A stretch of 64,000 nucleotides of DNA from assembly GCA_009903825.1 (NCBI GenBank), contig WYEN01000039.1, positions 1 through 64,000 of the forward strand. The letters run 5' to 3'. Below the pieces are notes generated by a model. It was not told the DNA's origin. It ran no database searches and worked only from the letters and a program-made list of their open reading frames with translations. This document shows positions 8,209 through 17,722 of the stretch, in pieces. Made by a program: the position numbers and the translations under genes. The stretch comes from Desulfurococcales archaeon (lineage in GTDB: Archaea > Thermoproteota > Thermoprotei_A > Sulfolobales > AG1). The first letter of the stretch is position 1. Every line of letters starts with the position of its first letter.

Positions 8209-9006
8209 TTATTTCAAAAATCTTATGCGAAGATCTGTTAGATTATATTTATCAATGTTATACAAGGCGTTTATAAGCTCTATTCTAAACGTCCCAGGAT
8301 TATCGCCAGATCTTTTTTCGGCAATTTCACCAGCCTTCTTAAATACTGCTGAGCCTTCAATAGCAGCATTCATATGATCTTTATTAACAGCCATGAAGGA
8401 GGCCATTACAGATCCTAACATACATCCTGTTCCAGTGGTATATTTGAAAAGTTCTGAGCCTCCTTCGACGGCAGCTATCTCGTCTCCATCAGAGACATAA
8501 TCAATCTTGCCTGTCGCCACAGCAACTACGTTATATTTTTCTGCTAGAATACTGACCGCCTCGTAACCTGTCTCCGCCAAAGAATCTACTCCTTTAACCT
8601 TCTCTCCAAGTCCTGCTAATGAGAGCATCTCACCGGCATTTCCTTTTAATATTTTGACAGCACCTGTCTCAAGGATCTTCTTTGAAACTTCTGTTCTCAG
8701 TTTTGTGGCTCCAGCGCCAACAGGATCTAGAAGCAACGGCTTGTTATATTTTTCTGCGAGTAAGGCAAGTTTTATCATAGAATTAACCCATATATTATCT
8801 AAAGTGCCTATATTGATGTATATGCCATCAGCTACTAACACTAGATCCTCTAACTCCTCTATTGCATGTGCCATTATTGGTGAGGCTCCAATTGCTAGTG
8901 TAGCATTTGCTGCATCAGTCATTACAACAAAATTCATTATATGATGTATCAGAGGTCTTCTTCTTCTAATCTCTTTTATATCTTCAATAACATTTATTTT
9001 TCTCAT
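8209..9006 (-). CDS. thiM: Hydroxyethylthiazole kinase
   Basis: A 265-residue ribokinase-fold enzyme that phosphorylates 4-methyl-5-(2-hydroxyethyl)thiazole to salvage the thiazole half of thiamine. The length matches ThiM. Typical segments are the N-terminal PLIHHIMNFVVMTDAAN, LDPVGAGATKLR, ILKGNAGEM and TTGTGCMLGS with the catalytic cysteine near the end. No other thiamine genes and no TPP-type leader are visible around it, so it appears as a stand-alone salvage gene. It is divergent from rtcB across a 148-base spacer with A+T-rich promoter elements. Confidence 0.93.
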   Translation of the reverse strand: MRKINVIEDIKEIRRRRPLIHHIMNFVVMTDAANATLAIGASPIMAHAIEELEDLVLVADGIYINIGTLDNIWVNSMIKLALLAEKYNKPLLLDPVGAGATKLRTEVSKKILETGAVKILKGNAGEMLSLAGLGEKVKGVDSLAETGYEAVSILAEKYNVVAVATGKIDYVSDGDEIAAVEGGSELFKYTTGTGCMLGSVMASFMAVNKDHMNAAIEGSAVFKKAGEIAEKRSGDNPGTFRIELINALYNIDKYNLTDLRIRFLK

Positions 9007-9154
9007 CTACATAACCTGATACTCTACTCTATCCTCAACTTATAAATATTTTATAGGTAGTATATAGAGTAGGCAGTCTCAAATCTTTATTAAGCTTCTA
9101 AGTAATCTGTTGCATAAATGCTTATTAACATGTATCTCATTAATATACTGAGGT

Positions 9155-10606
9155 ATGTCCATGTCTGTAAGAATTGAAAAGACATCTGAGGAGTACGTAT
9201 GGATCATATCAAAGAGCTTTAGAAGTGATATGAAGACTGACGTGTATGTATATGCAGATGATTTTCTACTTAATAAGATGAGAGAAGATCTTACATTGAT
9301 CCAAGGAGTGAACGTGGCCACATTACCAGGAGTCTTAGGTAAAGTTCATGTACTACCAGATGGACATCAAGGATACGGATTTCCCATAGGTGGTGTCGCA
9401 GGATTCGACATAGATCAAGGCATAATATCTCCTGGAGGAGTAGGATACGATATAAATTGTGGCGTCAGACTTCTAAGGACAACTCTTACTGAGAAAGATG
9501 TGAGACCTAAACTTAGAGAGCTCGTGGATACTTTGTTTGAGAACATCCCAAGTGGCGTAGGAGCTACTGGAAAACTTAGATTAGGTATGGATGAGATCAA
9601 TAGAGTTCTTGATGAAGGAGTTGAATGGGCCATATCAAAAGGTTTTGGATGGGATGAAGACAGAGAATATATAGAATCTCATGGAAGAATCGAATGGGCT
9701 GATTCTACCAAGGTGTCTAAAGTTGCTAAAGAGAGAGGTAGAGAACAGCTTGGTACTTTAGGAGCGGGTAATCATTTTCTTGAGGTTCAAGTAGTAGATA
9801 AAATATTTGACGAGAGAATCGCCAAGAGATTAGGCCTTTTTGAGAATCAGATCGTGGTAATGATACACACAGGATCTAGAGGTCTTGGTCATCAGGTTGC
9901 TAGTGATTATCTCATAATTATGGAGAGAGCCATGAGAAAATATGGGATCAAGCCTCCTGACAGAGAGCTTGCCTCAGTTCCGTTCAACTCTCCTGAAGGT
10001 CAAGATTATTTTAAGGCTATGGCGGCTGCAGCAAATTTTGCATTCACTAATAGACAGCTGATCACTTATTGGAGTAGAGAGAGTTTTGGAAAAGTTTTTA
10101 AGACAGATCCTGATAAACTAGATCTTAGCATAATTTATGATGTAGCTCATAATATTGCAAAAGTTGAGGAGCATGAGATCGATGGTAAGAGAAGAAAAGT
10201 TGTTGTTCATAGAAAAGGTGCCACAAGAGCATTTCCACCTGGTCATCCGGAGATACCGAAAGAACATAAAGACATAGGTCAGGTAGTTCTGATCCCTGGT
10301 AGCATGGGCACAGCAAGCTATGTCATGGTCGGTGTCGAGAGTAGCATAAGAACCTTCTATTCAGCTCCTCATGGAGCAGGAAGATGGTCAAGCAGAGCTG
10401 GCGCCGTGAGAAGCTGGCCAGCTGATAAGATACTCAGCGAGTTAAGTAGCAGAGGAATTTATGTGAGAGCTGTTGATAAAAGGATCATATCTGAAGAGGC
10501 TCCACAGGCTTATAAAGATGTTGATAGAGTGGCTTTAGTAGCTGATAAAGTTGGTATATCTAAACTTGTTGCGCGTCTCAGACCTATTGGTGTTGCAAAA
10601 GGTTAA
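9155..10606 (+). CDS. rtcB: RtcB tRNA-splicing ligase
   Basis: A 483-residue RNA ligase that joins 2-prime,3-prime-cyclic phosphate and 5-prime-OH ends using GTP and Mn2+, the final step of archaeal tRNA splicing. The metal ligands are visible: GVGYDINCGVR (Cys), GAGNHFLEVQ (His) and HTGSRGLGHQ. The guanylylated histidine lies in the HGAGRWSSR loop. No intein interrupts it, although inteins are known in this family. A start at ATG 9161, six bases after GAGGT (9150-9154), is as likely as ATG 9155. It is relevant to the intron-like tRNA-Leu at 3.9 kb. Confidence 0.96.
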   Translation: MSMSVRIEKTSEEYVWIISKSFRSDMKTDVYVYADDFLLNKMREDLTLIQGVNVATLPGVLGKVHVLPDGHQGYGFPIGGVAGFDIDQGIISPGGVGYDINCGVRLLRTTLTEKDVRPKLRELVDTLFENIPSGVGATGKLRLGMDEINRVLDEGVEWAISKGFGWDEDREYIESHGRIEWADSTKVSKVAKERGREQLGTLGAGNHFLEVQVVDKIFDERIAKRLGLFENQIVVMIHTGSRGLGHQVASDYLIIMERAMRKYGIKPPDRELASVPFNSPEGQDYFKAMAAAANFAFTNRQLITYWSRESFGKVFKTDPDKLDLSIIYDVAHNIAKVEEHEIDGKRRKVVVHRKGATRAFPPGHPEIPKEHKDIGQVVLIPGSMGTASYVMVGVESSIRTFYSAPHGAGRWSSRAGAVRSWPADKILSELSSRGIYVRAVDKRIISEEAPQAYKDVDRVALVADKVGISKLVARLRPIGVAKG

Positions 10607-10629
10607 ATAAAAACACGTTTTTAATGATC

Positions 10630-11055
10630 TTATTTAGGTCTTAATAAAGAAAGTAGCAGAGATGCTGAATCGACAATATCTCTAAATGATATGATCCCTA
10701 CGACCTTTCCTTCATCATTTACGACCGGCAAATGTCTAATATTTAGCTCACGCATCTTTTCCATAGCTGTCGTTATAAGATCTGAATCTTTAACTACAAC
10801 AGGATTCTCTGTCATGAAGCTCCATGCAGGAGCGTCTCTTCTAAGATTCTTTGCCACAGCATATACTATGTCTCTCTCAGTGACTATTCCTATAGGCCTC
10901 TTCTCTTCATCAACGATCACTACGCTTCCAACACCTTTTTCATACATCAGAGCCGCTATTGTTGCTAAAGTAGTCTTCTCATCAACAATAATAACATCTC
11001 TAGTCATTATATCTGACACTCTAAGAGGAATCTCTCTCTTCTTAAATAAAGGCAT
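10630..11055 (-). CDS. Two-CBS-domain protein
   Basis: A 141-residue protein made of one pair of CBS domains (about residues 10-65 and 75-135), each with the repeated pattern VSDIMTRDVI / FMTENPVVV followed by RPIGIVTERDIV / KVVGIISFRDIV. CBS pairs bind adenine nucleotides or SAM and act as energy or ligand sensors, often for a partner enzyme. No effector domain is fused, so the partner is unknown. It is convergent with rtcB. Confidence 0.88.
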   Translation of the reverse strand: MPLFKKREIPLRVSDIMTRDVIIVDEKTTLATIAALMYEKGVGSVVIVDEEKRPIGIVTERDIVYAVAKNLRRDAPAWSFMTENPVVVKDSDLITTAMEKMRELNIRHLPVVNDEGKVVGIISFRDIVDSASLLLSLLRPK

Positions 11056-11111
11056 ATAATCAATCCCTCTTAAAATTATCTATCAACGAATATTAATATT
11101 GGTGTCTTAAA

Positions 11112-11606
11112 ATGAGCAGAAGTCGCAGAATTAATATTCTGTGGACTCCTTGGAGGATGAGCTATATATCATCTGTTGATAAAGTTAGAGAATGTATATT
11201 CTGTGAAGCTGTTAAAAATCCCGAGAAGTATTATCTAGTCTACGAGACTAAACATTCTATAGTCATGTTAAATGCTTATCCCTATAACACAGGTCATATA
11301 ATGATTGCTCCCAAAAGACACGTCCCCGATCTTACTTTGTTATCCGACGAAGAACTTCTAGACTTGATAAGACTTTTAAAAAGATCTTTGGAGATTCTGA
11401 GAGAAGTATATAATCCTCATGGTTTTAATATAGGTGTAAACATAGGCAGATCTGCTGGAGCAGGCTTTGAGGATCATGTTCATGTTCATGTTGTTCCCAG
11501 ATGGGTTGGAGACACCAATTTCATGCCTATAATATCAGCTACAAAAACTATTCCAGAGGATCTTAATGTTACAAAAGTCAAATTAAAAGAATATTTCAAC
11601 AAATAG
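11112..11606 (+). CDS. HIT-family hydrolase
   Basis: A 164-residue histidine-triad protein. The catalytic motif HVHVHVVPRW (His-x-His-x-His) is near residue 115, preceded by the usual NAYPYNTGHIMIAPKRHV substrate-binding segment. A CxxC-like start (CIFCEAV, about residues 23-29) suggests a zinc site as in Ap4A-hydrolase-type HIT proteins. It probably acts on dinucleoside polyphosphates or adenylylated nucleotides. Confidence 0.9.
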   Translation: MSRSRRINILWTPWRMSYISSVDKVRECIFCEAVKNPEKYYLVYETKHSIVMLNAYPYNTGHIMIAPKRHVPDLTLLSDEELLDLIRLLKRSLEILREVYNPHGFNIGVNIGRSAGAGFEDHVHVHVVPRWVGDTNFMPIISATKTIPEDLNVTKVKLKEYFNK

Positions 11607-11645
11607 ATTGTTCTTCGATATAAGATATAAGTATATTTATAAGTT

Positions 11646-12323
11646 ATGAACAATATTAATAATGATAACATGAGATTAATAGCACAACTCTCCATAATAC
11701 TTCTAATATTTATTCTAACAGGAGTTCTAGCAAGTTTATATACTCCAGCAGATTACAAAGATTATCTTTATAAAAGTTTTTCTGAACAGGCTAAAAGTAT
11801 TCTCGGCAATTTCAGTGGCGAGATCGACATTTTACAGCTTCCTCTTAAAATATTTGCAAATAATCTCATGGTGGCTCTAGTCATTTATGCTTTGTCACCG
11901 ACGATCATTCTTTCATGGGGGTTTTATCTATATCAGGCCTTCATGGTAGGAGCCATCGTAAGTGCTCCTGCACTTGATTATGAGATAATTAATAGCATAA
12001 AGACTAACATGCCTCAATGTATGTTGACTGAAGACAATCTTTTGATTATAAAACTTTCTCTATTAATACCACACGGGCTACTAGAGATCCCAGGTATATC
12101 ACTTGGGTTATTAGCTGGCACAATGATATCTAAAATGATTATTGATCTGATAAGAAGAGCTTTAGGAGCAACAATAGAAGTAAGAATTAGAGATACAGTG
12201 AAAAAATCTTTGAAACTACTTTTATATGCAGCAGTAATGTTGTTAGCAGCAGCTTATATAGAGACTTTTATCACGCCAGTAGTGGGAGGTTTGGTGATAG
12301 CTATAATATGTTTCATGAGATGA
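11646..12323 (+). CDS. SpoIIM/DUF95-type integral membrane protein
   Basis: A 225-residue protein with about five hydrophobic segments (near residues 12-30, 75-100, 108-120, 150-175 and 195-220). The motif PHGLLEIPGISLG in the fourth segment is characteristic of stage II sporulation protein M-like proteins, which are widespread in archaea that do not sporulate. The molecular role is not established. In archaea it often accompanies membrane-remodelling or transport genes, but nothing of that kind is adjacent. The next gene follows after 14 bases. Confidence 0.75.
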   Translation: MNNINNDNMRLIAQLSIILLIFILTGVLASLYTPADYKDYLYKSFSEQAKSILGNFSGEIDILQLPLKIFANNLMVALVIYALSPTIILSWGFYLYQAFMVGAIVSAPALDYEIINSIKTNMPQCMLTEDNLLIIKLSLLIPHGLLEIPGISLGLLAGTMISKMIIDLIRRALGATIEVRIRDTVKKSLKLLLYAAVMLLAAAYIETFITPVVGGLVIAIICFMR

Positions 12324-12337
12324 TGAGATGAATCATT

Positions 12338-12790
12338 ATGAAGGTCTGGAGAGAAGTTGTTGAAGACGTGAATGTTGAGGTGTTAGAGTTTGATGATACT
12401 GTCGAGACTGTTGAGAAAGCCTCTAGATTAAGCGGCTATCCTCCTCAGATGATCATAAAAACTTTATTGACAAGATCCGACGACAATGAGTATATGATTT
12501 TCATTGTGAGAGGAGATAGAAGAATTGATCATGGAAAAGTAGAGAAGTATTTCAAGAAAAAGATCTTTTTGGCAAAGCCTGATGAAGTCAAAAGGTTCCT
12601 TGGAGCGGATGTCGGAGCTGTGACTCCTCTCTCATCTAAAATTAAGACATTGAAGATAATAGTAGATCCTATGATATTAGAGCATGAGTATATAATATGT
12701 GGAGGAGGATCTTTAAACAGACTTTATAAGATAAAAACTACAGATCTTATTAAATATCTTAATCCGCAGATCATAGATTTATTTAAATAG
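12338..12790 (+). CDS. YbaK/ProX-type aminoacyl-tRNA deacylase
   Basis: A 150-residue single-domain protein of the YbaK/EbsC fold, which hydrolyses mischarged tRNAs. Family features are ETVEKASRLSGYPPQMIIKTLL with the conserved lysine, the central IVRGDRRIDHGKV and the late VGAVTPLS segment (the GxVxPxG-type loop). It probably edits a mischarged species such as Cys- or Ala-tRNA-Pro. It lies just after the SpoIIM-like gene and is convergent with guaA, nine bases away. Confidence 0.82.
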   Translation: MKVWREVVEDVNVEVLEFDDTVETVEKASRLSGYPPQMIIKTLLTRSDDNEYMIFIVRGDRRIDHGKVEKYFKKKIFLAKPDEVKRFLGADVGAVTPLSSKIKTLKIIVDPMILEHEYIICGGGSLNRLYKIKTTDLIKYLNPQIIDLFK

Positions 12791-12798
12791 ATCTTATA

Positions 12799-14343
12799 TT
12801 ACTCTGCCTCTATAGTAGAGGGAGGTTTAGATGTTATAGCATATGTGACCATTGTCACCTCTCTTATCTCTGAAATTATTCTCCGGCTGATCTCATCTAA
12901 AATCTCATAGGGGACTCTGCTCCAATCAGCTGTCATACCATCTTGACTATCAACAATTCTGATTACTATTATATATCCCTCTGATCTTTTGTCTCCTTTT
13001 ATACCAACCCATTTATCTTTTAATAAAACTGGAAACGCCTGCCATACTTTCTCATATAATCCATGTCTTCTAATTATCTCCTCAACGATTCTAGATGCTT
13101 TTCTAATAATACTAAGTCTTTCCTCATTGACTTCGCCAATAATTCTAACAGCGAGACCGGGGCCGGGAAATGGATGTCTGACTAGAATCTCTCTAGGGAT
13201 CCCTAGTAGCTCTCCTAATCTTCTCACTTCATCTTTATAAAGATCTTTAAGAGGCTCTATGAGTCTTAAACCAAGATCCTCGGGAAGACCTGCCACATTA
13301 TGATGAGATTTTATCTTTGACGCTCTCCTAGATCTTCCGCTTTCTATTACGTCAGGATAAGTAGTCCCCTGTGCCAGCCATTTTATAGAAGGATCTTTAG
13401 AAATGATCTCTTTAAATATCTCACCAAAGATTCTTCCTATTATTATTCTCTTCTCCTCAGGATCTGAGACTCCTCTTAAAGCATTTAAAAATCTTTCAGA
13501 AGCATCAATATACATAGGCTCTATACCTATTCTTCTGAGATTAGTAGAAACCTCCTCAACCTCTCCCTCTCTAAGAAGACCATGATTAACAAATACAGAG
13601 ACTAGTCTATCACCAACAGCTTTTTTAAGAATAGATGCTGTCACAGTAGAGTCGACGCCGCCGCTCACAGCACATAAAACTTTCTCATTATCAGAAACAG
13701 TATTTTTAATATTATTAATAACGTTGTTCAGATAATCTTCTAATCTCCAATTTCTTTTACAACTACTCAGCTCTAAAAAATTATTTAATATATCTAAACC
13801 TCTCTCTGTATGAATAACCTCAGGATGAAACTGAACTCCGAAAATCTTTCTCTCTTTTATTCTAAAAGCCGCTATATATCCTGTGTCCTCTGAAACAGCT
13901 AAAATCTCTGAATCTGGCGGAGGTTTTTCAACATAATCATTATGACTCATCCAAACCTCAAGAACATCTCCTAGTCCCTTGAAAAGATCTTTTTTATCAA
14001 GAATCTTTACTCTTGTTCTTCCAAACTCTCCTAAACCTCTCGACACTTTACCTCCAAACATATATGCAAGAAGCTGATGACCATAACATATTCCTAAGAT
14101 AGGTATATTTATATCTAGAAGCCATCTAGGGATCTTAGGAGCGTTCTCTTCATATATACTTGAGGGGCCTCCAGATAGTATAATGGCTTTCGGCGTGTCT
14201 TCACGAATTCTCTCGACAGAGATCTCATCAGGATCAATGATCATACTGTAGACATTTAGCTCTCTAATTCTTCTGGCAATAAGATGTGCATACTGACCTC
14301 CGAAGTCTATGACCCATATTTTATCAAGATCTTTTTTATTCAT
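12799..14343 (-). CDS. guaA: GMP synthase, fused glutamine amidotransferase and synthetase
   Basis: A 514-residue protein that converts XMP to GMP using glutamine and ATP. The N-terminal class I amidotransferase domain (about 8-195) shows GGPSSIYEENAP, the catalytic cysteine in GICYGHQLLAY and the His/Glu pair in FHPEVIHT. The N-type ATP pyrophosphatase domain carries the PP-loop AVSGGVDSTV (about 227-236), and the C-terminus has the usual dimerisation domain ending STIEAE. Many archaea have the two domains as separate genes, whereas here they are fused as in bacteria. Confidence 0.95.
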   Translation of the reverse strand: MNKKDLDKIWVIDFGGQYAHLIARRIRELNVYSMIIDPDEISVERIREDTPKAIILSGGPSSIYEENAPKIPRWLLDINIPILGICYGHQLLAYMFGGKVSRGLGEFGRTRVKILDKKDLFKGLGDVLEVWMSHNDYVEKPPPDSEILAVSEDTGYIAAFRIKERKIFGVQFHPEVIHTERGLDILNNFLELSSCKRNWRLEDYLNNVINNIKNTVSDNEKVLCAVSGGVDSTVTASILKKAVGDRLVSVFVNHGLLREGEVEEVSTNLRRIGIEPMYIDASERFLNALRGVSDPEEKRIIIGRIFGEIFKEIISKDPSIKWLAQGTTYPDVIESGRSRRASKIKSHHNVAGLPEDLGLRLIEPLKDLYKDEVRRLGELLGIPREILVRHPFPGPGLAVRIIGEVNEERLSIIRKASRIVEEIIRRHGLYEKVWQAFPVLLKDKWVGIKGDKRSEGYIIVIRIVDSQDGMTADWSRVPYEILDEISRRIISEIREVTMVTYAITSKPPSTIEAE

Positions 14344-14395
14344 CTTTTGTCTCCAAAAAATATAAAAGATTTAGAGAAAAAAGTGATTTTATGAA

Positions 14396-15991
14396 TCATT
14401 TTTTTGCAAATAGTTCTCTTACCTCCTCTGACACATAGCCTCTCAAAAGATCTCCTTTTAACTTGCTCTGATACTTAGGTATTATCCATAAGGTCATTAG
14501 AGGAGTATATATCAAGCCTGATGCTATGAAAGAGAATATCCATGAATTGTTAAATAATATTGTATGCCAGGGGTTGTAAGGTTCTGGCACATATATCAGC
14601 AGTGAGACTATGATGAAAGTTATTACTGCAGCTGGGTTGATGCCTCTCCAATATCTATAGATCCCTTTGCTAAGATATATATCCTCAAGATCTAGTTTAA
14701 ATCTTCTTATAAGAGCATAATCAAATATTATGATCCCTTCAACACTTCCCAGAAGACCTCCGTAAGTGAGTAGCCAGTTGGTGAGATACGTATATGCATT
14801 TCCATAATAAGTCCATGCTCCTAACAGTATTGAGATCAACACTACTATCAAAGATCCTTTGAACCATGAGAGCCTTTTTGGATAAACGTTTGCAATATCA
14901 TAGGCAGGACCCACAGCGTTGGCAAAAACATTTACTAGAAATGTTGCTAAGGCGAAGGAGATCAGAACTAAAACGCTTCCAGGAGGAGACATGTAGAGAC
15001 TTACAAGTATTATAGGATCCCATATGATCTCTCCATAGAGAATTTTTGATGCTGCTGCTGTAGTTGTTGCCATAAATGCTACGCTAGCCATTAAAAGAGG
15101 CATCGGCATTTGTCCAATAGCCTGAGCCCACTGGCTCTTGGCAAATCTTGTATAATCAGGCATTGTAAGAGCCATAGTCGCCCAAAAAGCTATGTTTCCA
15201 TTTAGAAAAGCCAGCATGCTCATAAGATCTGCATTATGATCAGGTTTTAACACAAAAAGATCAATACTCCAATTTGTCTGTCCTACAAAATATGTCCACG
15301 TATATACGAAGCCTATGATCACTATAGGTCCTCCTACTCTGGCAAGCCATTTGAGAAGAGGCTGAGCCTTTAATATCGGCGAGAAATAGAACACAATTAT
15401 CTGTGCAATAATTACTAACACAAATGTTGCCCAAAAGATCTCTGGGAATATCTTGCTGAACATGAAAGGATATTCGAGAGGATATTTAGACACAAGATCT
15501 CTTAACATATTAATTTTGTTAGCATATATAGCATAGATGCCTACGGCAGCCTCTGTTATTATATAAGTCTCTATACCCCACCAGCCTGCTCCGATAACAG
15601 CTCTTAATATCGATGGAAAATTGGCTCCATAAATCCCCCATCTGGTTCTAGTCAGCTGAGGCTCAGCAATGCCATATCTCGCTCCGCCGTGAGACTGTAT
15701 TAACATTGGTATCAGAACTATCAGGTTGCCTAAGAATACTATCAATATGGCCTGAAGAGGATCTAGCCCATATACGATCCCTACGCTGGCTAATGTCCAG
15801 CTTGGTATTATAAAAACCATTGACACCCATATCCAGAAGAATGTTAAAGCCCCCCATGTTCTGTTTTCTATAGGCGTTGGATGAATATCTATATTCCAGA
15901 GATATCTCTCTTCCTCATATCTTTTAAGAAGATCGATTTGTCCTCTCTCTAAATCTCTTCTTAAGACACCGTTCTCTATATATCTTTTCAC
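14396..15991 (-). CDS. NCS1-family nucleobase/cation symporter
   Basis: A 531-residue permease with about twelve membrane segments, of the length expected for NCS1 carriers of purines, pyrimidines, hydantoins or allantoin. The N-terminal PIENRTWGALTFFWIWVSM followed by QSHGGARYGI is the family start region with the unwound first helix, and ANAVGPAYDI is the conserved mid segment. Its substrate is not deducible. It is divergent from the DHDPS-family gene across 192 bases, so the two might be co-regulated. Confidence 0.85.
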   Translation of the reverse strand: MKRYIENGVLRRDLERGQIDLLKRYEEERYLWNIDIHPTPIENRTWGALTFFWIWVSMVFIIPSWTLASVGIVYGLDPLQAILIVFLGNLIVLIPMLIQSHGGARYGIAEPQLTRTRWGIYGANFPSILRAVIGAGWWGIETYIITEAAVGIYAIYANKINMLRDLVSKYPLEYPFMFSKIFPEIFWATFVLVIIAQIIVFYFSPILKAQPLLKWLARVGGPIVIIGFVYTWTYFVGQTNWSIDLFVLKPDHNADLMSMLAFLNGNIAFWATMALTMPDYTRFAKSQWAQAIGQMPMPLLMASVAFMATTTAAASKILYGEIIWDPIILVSLYMSPPGSVLVLISFALATFLVNVFANAVGPAYDIANVYPKRLSWFKGSLIVVLISILLGAWTYYGNAYTYLTNWLLTYGGLLGSVEGIIIFDYALIRRFKLDLEDIYLSKGIYRYWRGINPAAVITFIIVSLLIYVPEPYNPWHTILFNNSWIFSFIASGLIYTPLMTLWIIPKYQSKLKGDLLRGYVSEEVRELFAKK

Positions 15992-16080
15992 AAAGCCTCT
16001 CTAAGAATTTTATCATAGCTTAAAAGCTTTAAGTCTCAAGATTTTAAAGGCTTAATAATAATTAGCTAAATGAGATTTAC

Positions 16081-16098
16081 AAAAGATCTAGATCTTTT
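16081..16098. repeat. 18-bp perfect palindrome in a divergent promoter region
   Basis: AAAAGATCTAGATCTTTT lies between the divergent NCS1 permease and aldolase genes. It could be an operator for either. AGATCT is unusually common across the whole window, so the palindrome may partly reflect that bias. Confidence 0.3.
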
Positions 16099-16192
16099 TA
16101 AGATGGTATTACTATACTAATAAAATTGTATTCTATTCTATGACTATGAATAAATAATATTATGTGTTACTAAGAAGTATTATGTGGAGATT

Positions 16193-17107
16193 ATGAAATC
16201 AAATTTTTATGGAGTAATTACTCCTCTAATAACGCCTTTTTCAGAAGATTATTCAATTGATGAAGAAGGGCTTAGATGGCTTGTTAGATATTTGATTAAG
16301 AAAGGAGTTCACGGAGTTTTTCCAAATAGTACTACTGGCGAATTTGTTCATCTGACTAAAGAAGAGGCTTTGAGAATAACAGAGATCACTCTTGAAGAAT
16401 CAGGAGGCAACATATGGGTTATTCCTGGCATAAGCAGCAACTACACAGAACATTGTATCGAGTTAGGCAGAGCATTCAAAGATCTTGGTGTAGATGGAGT
16501 TATTGTGACACCTCCATATTTCTTTAAAATAGATCATGAGAGACTGAAGATTCATTTCTCTAAAATATTAGAGAAAATAGATCTTCCTGTGATAATATAC
16601 AACATACCATCTGCAACAGGGATCAACATTTCAATATCATTATATAAAGAACTTTCGAAAGAATATAACAATCTTGCTGGAGCAAAAGTAACATATGAAA
16701 ACTTTATCTATCTGAGACAGCTGATTCAGATGGTTAAGAGTGAGAGAAGAGATTTTGCGGTATTAACAGGTTTAGATGAGATGTTTCTGCCGCTTCTAAT
16801 GTTAGGAGGAGATGGCGGTATAATGGCTCTTGCAAATGTTTTTCCAGAGATTCATAGGGCCATCTATGACTCATATATGTCTGGAGATCTTTTGAAGGCA
16901 TTAGAGGAATGGAGAAAACTTCTGAAACTTGTGCGTATCTATGATTATACGTCATCATATCCAACAGCTATAAAATCTCTGTTATATGTTATTGGAGCAC
17001 CTATAAAACCTATTGCAAGACCTCCTTTAGAGATGGAGCGTAGTGATATAATAAAAAAGATTGAAGATATAGTCAAAGAAATGAATATGACTCAATTCTC
17101 ATATTAA
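16193..17107 (+). CDS. DHDPS/N-acetylneuraminate-lyase family aldolase
   Basis: A class I aldolase of about 304 residues. Family markers are PLITPF at the start, NSTTGEF (the GTTGE-type loop), YNIPSATG with the catalytic tyrosine, and AGAKVTY with the Schiff-base lysine near residue 160. Substrates in this family include pyruvate with aspartate semialdehyde, 2-keto-3-deoxygluconate and sialic acid, and the product here cannot be fixed. The start ATG 16193 is preceded by GGAG at spacing three. An in-frame GTG three codons upstream is less likely. No lysine genes are adjacent, which argues mildly for a sugar-acid or catabolic role with the divergent permease. Confidence 0.85.
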   Translation: MKSNFYGVITPLITPFSEDYSIDEEGLRWLVRYLIKKGVHGVFPNSTTGEFVHLTKEEALRITEITLEESGGNIWVIPGISSNYTEHCIELGRAFKDLGVDGVIVTPPYFFKIDHERLKIHFSKILEKIDLPVIIYNIPSATGINISISLYKELSKEYNNLAGAKVTYENFIYLRQLIQMVKSERRDFAVLTGLDEMFLPLLMLGGDGGIMALANVFPEIHRAIYDSYMSGDLLKALEEWRKLLKLVRIYDYTSSYPTAIKSLLYVIGAPIKPIARPPLEMERSDIIKKIEDIVKEMNMTQFSY

Positions 17108-17149
17108 TAGACGAGCTGTATAATTATATTTCACAAGATCTATATATGA

Positions 17150-17722
17150 TCATCTGGACCATATCTCCTCGTTCACACCTTCTAAGACATTAACGTATCT
17201 AGCGAGGACGTACAAAAGATCTGATAATCTATTAAGTATAATAAGATAGATCTTATGAATTCTGTTCTCATGATATAATTTAGAAGCTTTTCTTTCAGCT
17301 CTTCTACATATTGCTCTAGCTATATGAAATATTGAAGAAGATATAGATCCTGTTGGATAGACGAATACAAACTTTGGCTCAGGAATCTTACTCCATATCT
17401 CTTCAATTTTCTCCTCAATTTTCTTAAGATCTTTCTCATCAGTCATAGGATCTTTCAGTTTATCTATAGGTATTGCCAAGTCTCTGCCCACTCTGAATAA
17501 AAGTTCTTGAATATATTTTAATATCTCATCTATCTCATGATGTTTTTTAACAAGATCAGAGTTTTTTATCATGCTACGAGCTAATCCTATGAATGAATTT
17601 AATTCATCAATATCTCCCATAAGATCCATCAAAAGATCTTCTTTAGCTATCTTTTCTCCATACATTATGTATGTGAACCCCTCGTCTCCAAGATGAACAT
17701 TCTTCATAATAGTCATCCTCAA
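17150..17722 (-). CDS. PduO-type ATP:cob(I)alamin adenosyltransferase
   Basis: A helical protein of about 190 residues that transfers the adenosyl group of ATP to cob(I)alamin to make adenosylcobalamin. Family signatures are GDIDELNSFIG in the N-terminal third, FVYPTGSISSS in the middle and RAICRRAER with LNRLSDLLYVLAR at the C-terminus. The start overlaps the stop of the upstream PGI/PMI gene in an ATGA. Its start could be either of two nearby ATG codons (residue 1 or 3). No B12-dependent enzyme is seen in the window. Confidence 0.9.
   Translation of the reverse strand: MRMTIMKNVHLGDEGFTYIMYGEKIAKEDLLMDLMGDIDELNSFIGLARSMIKNSDLVKKHHEIDEILKYIQELLFRVGRDLAIPIDKLKDPMTDEKDLKKIEEKIEEIWSKIPEPKFVFVYPTGSISSSIFHIARAICRRAERKASKLYHENRIHKIYLIILNRLSDLLYVLARYVNVLEGVNEEIWSR

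Noticed and set aside
8164-9154. TPP riboswitch at thiM
   Set aside because: The spacers on both sides of thiM are too short and A+T-rich, and none of the conserved TPP-aptamer motifs is visible.
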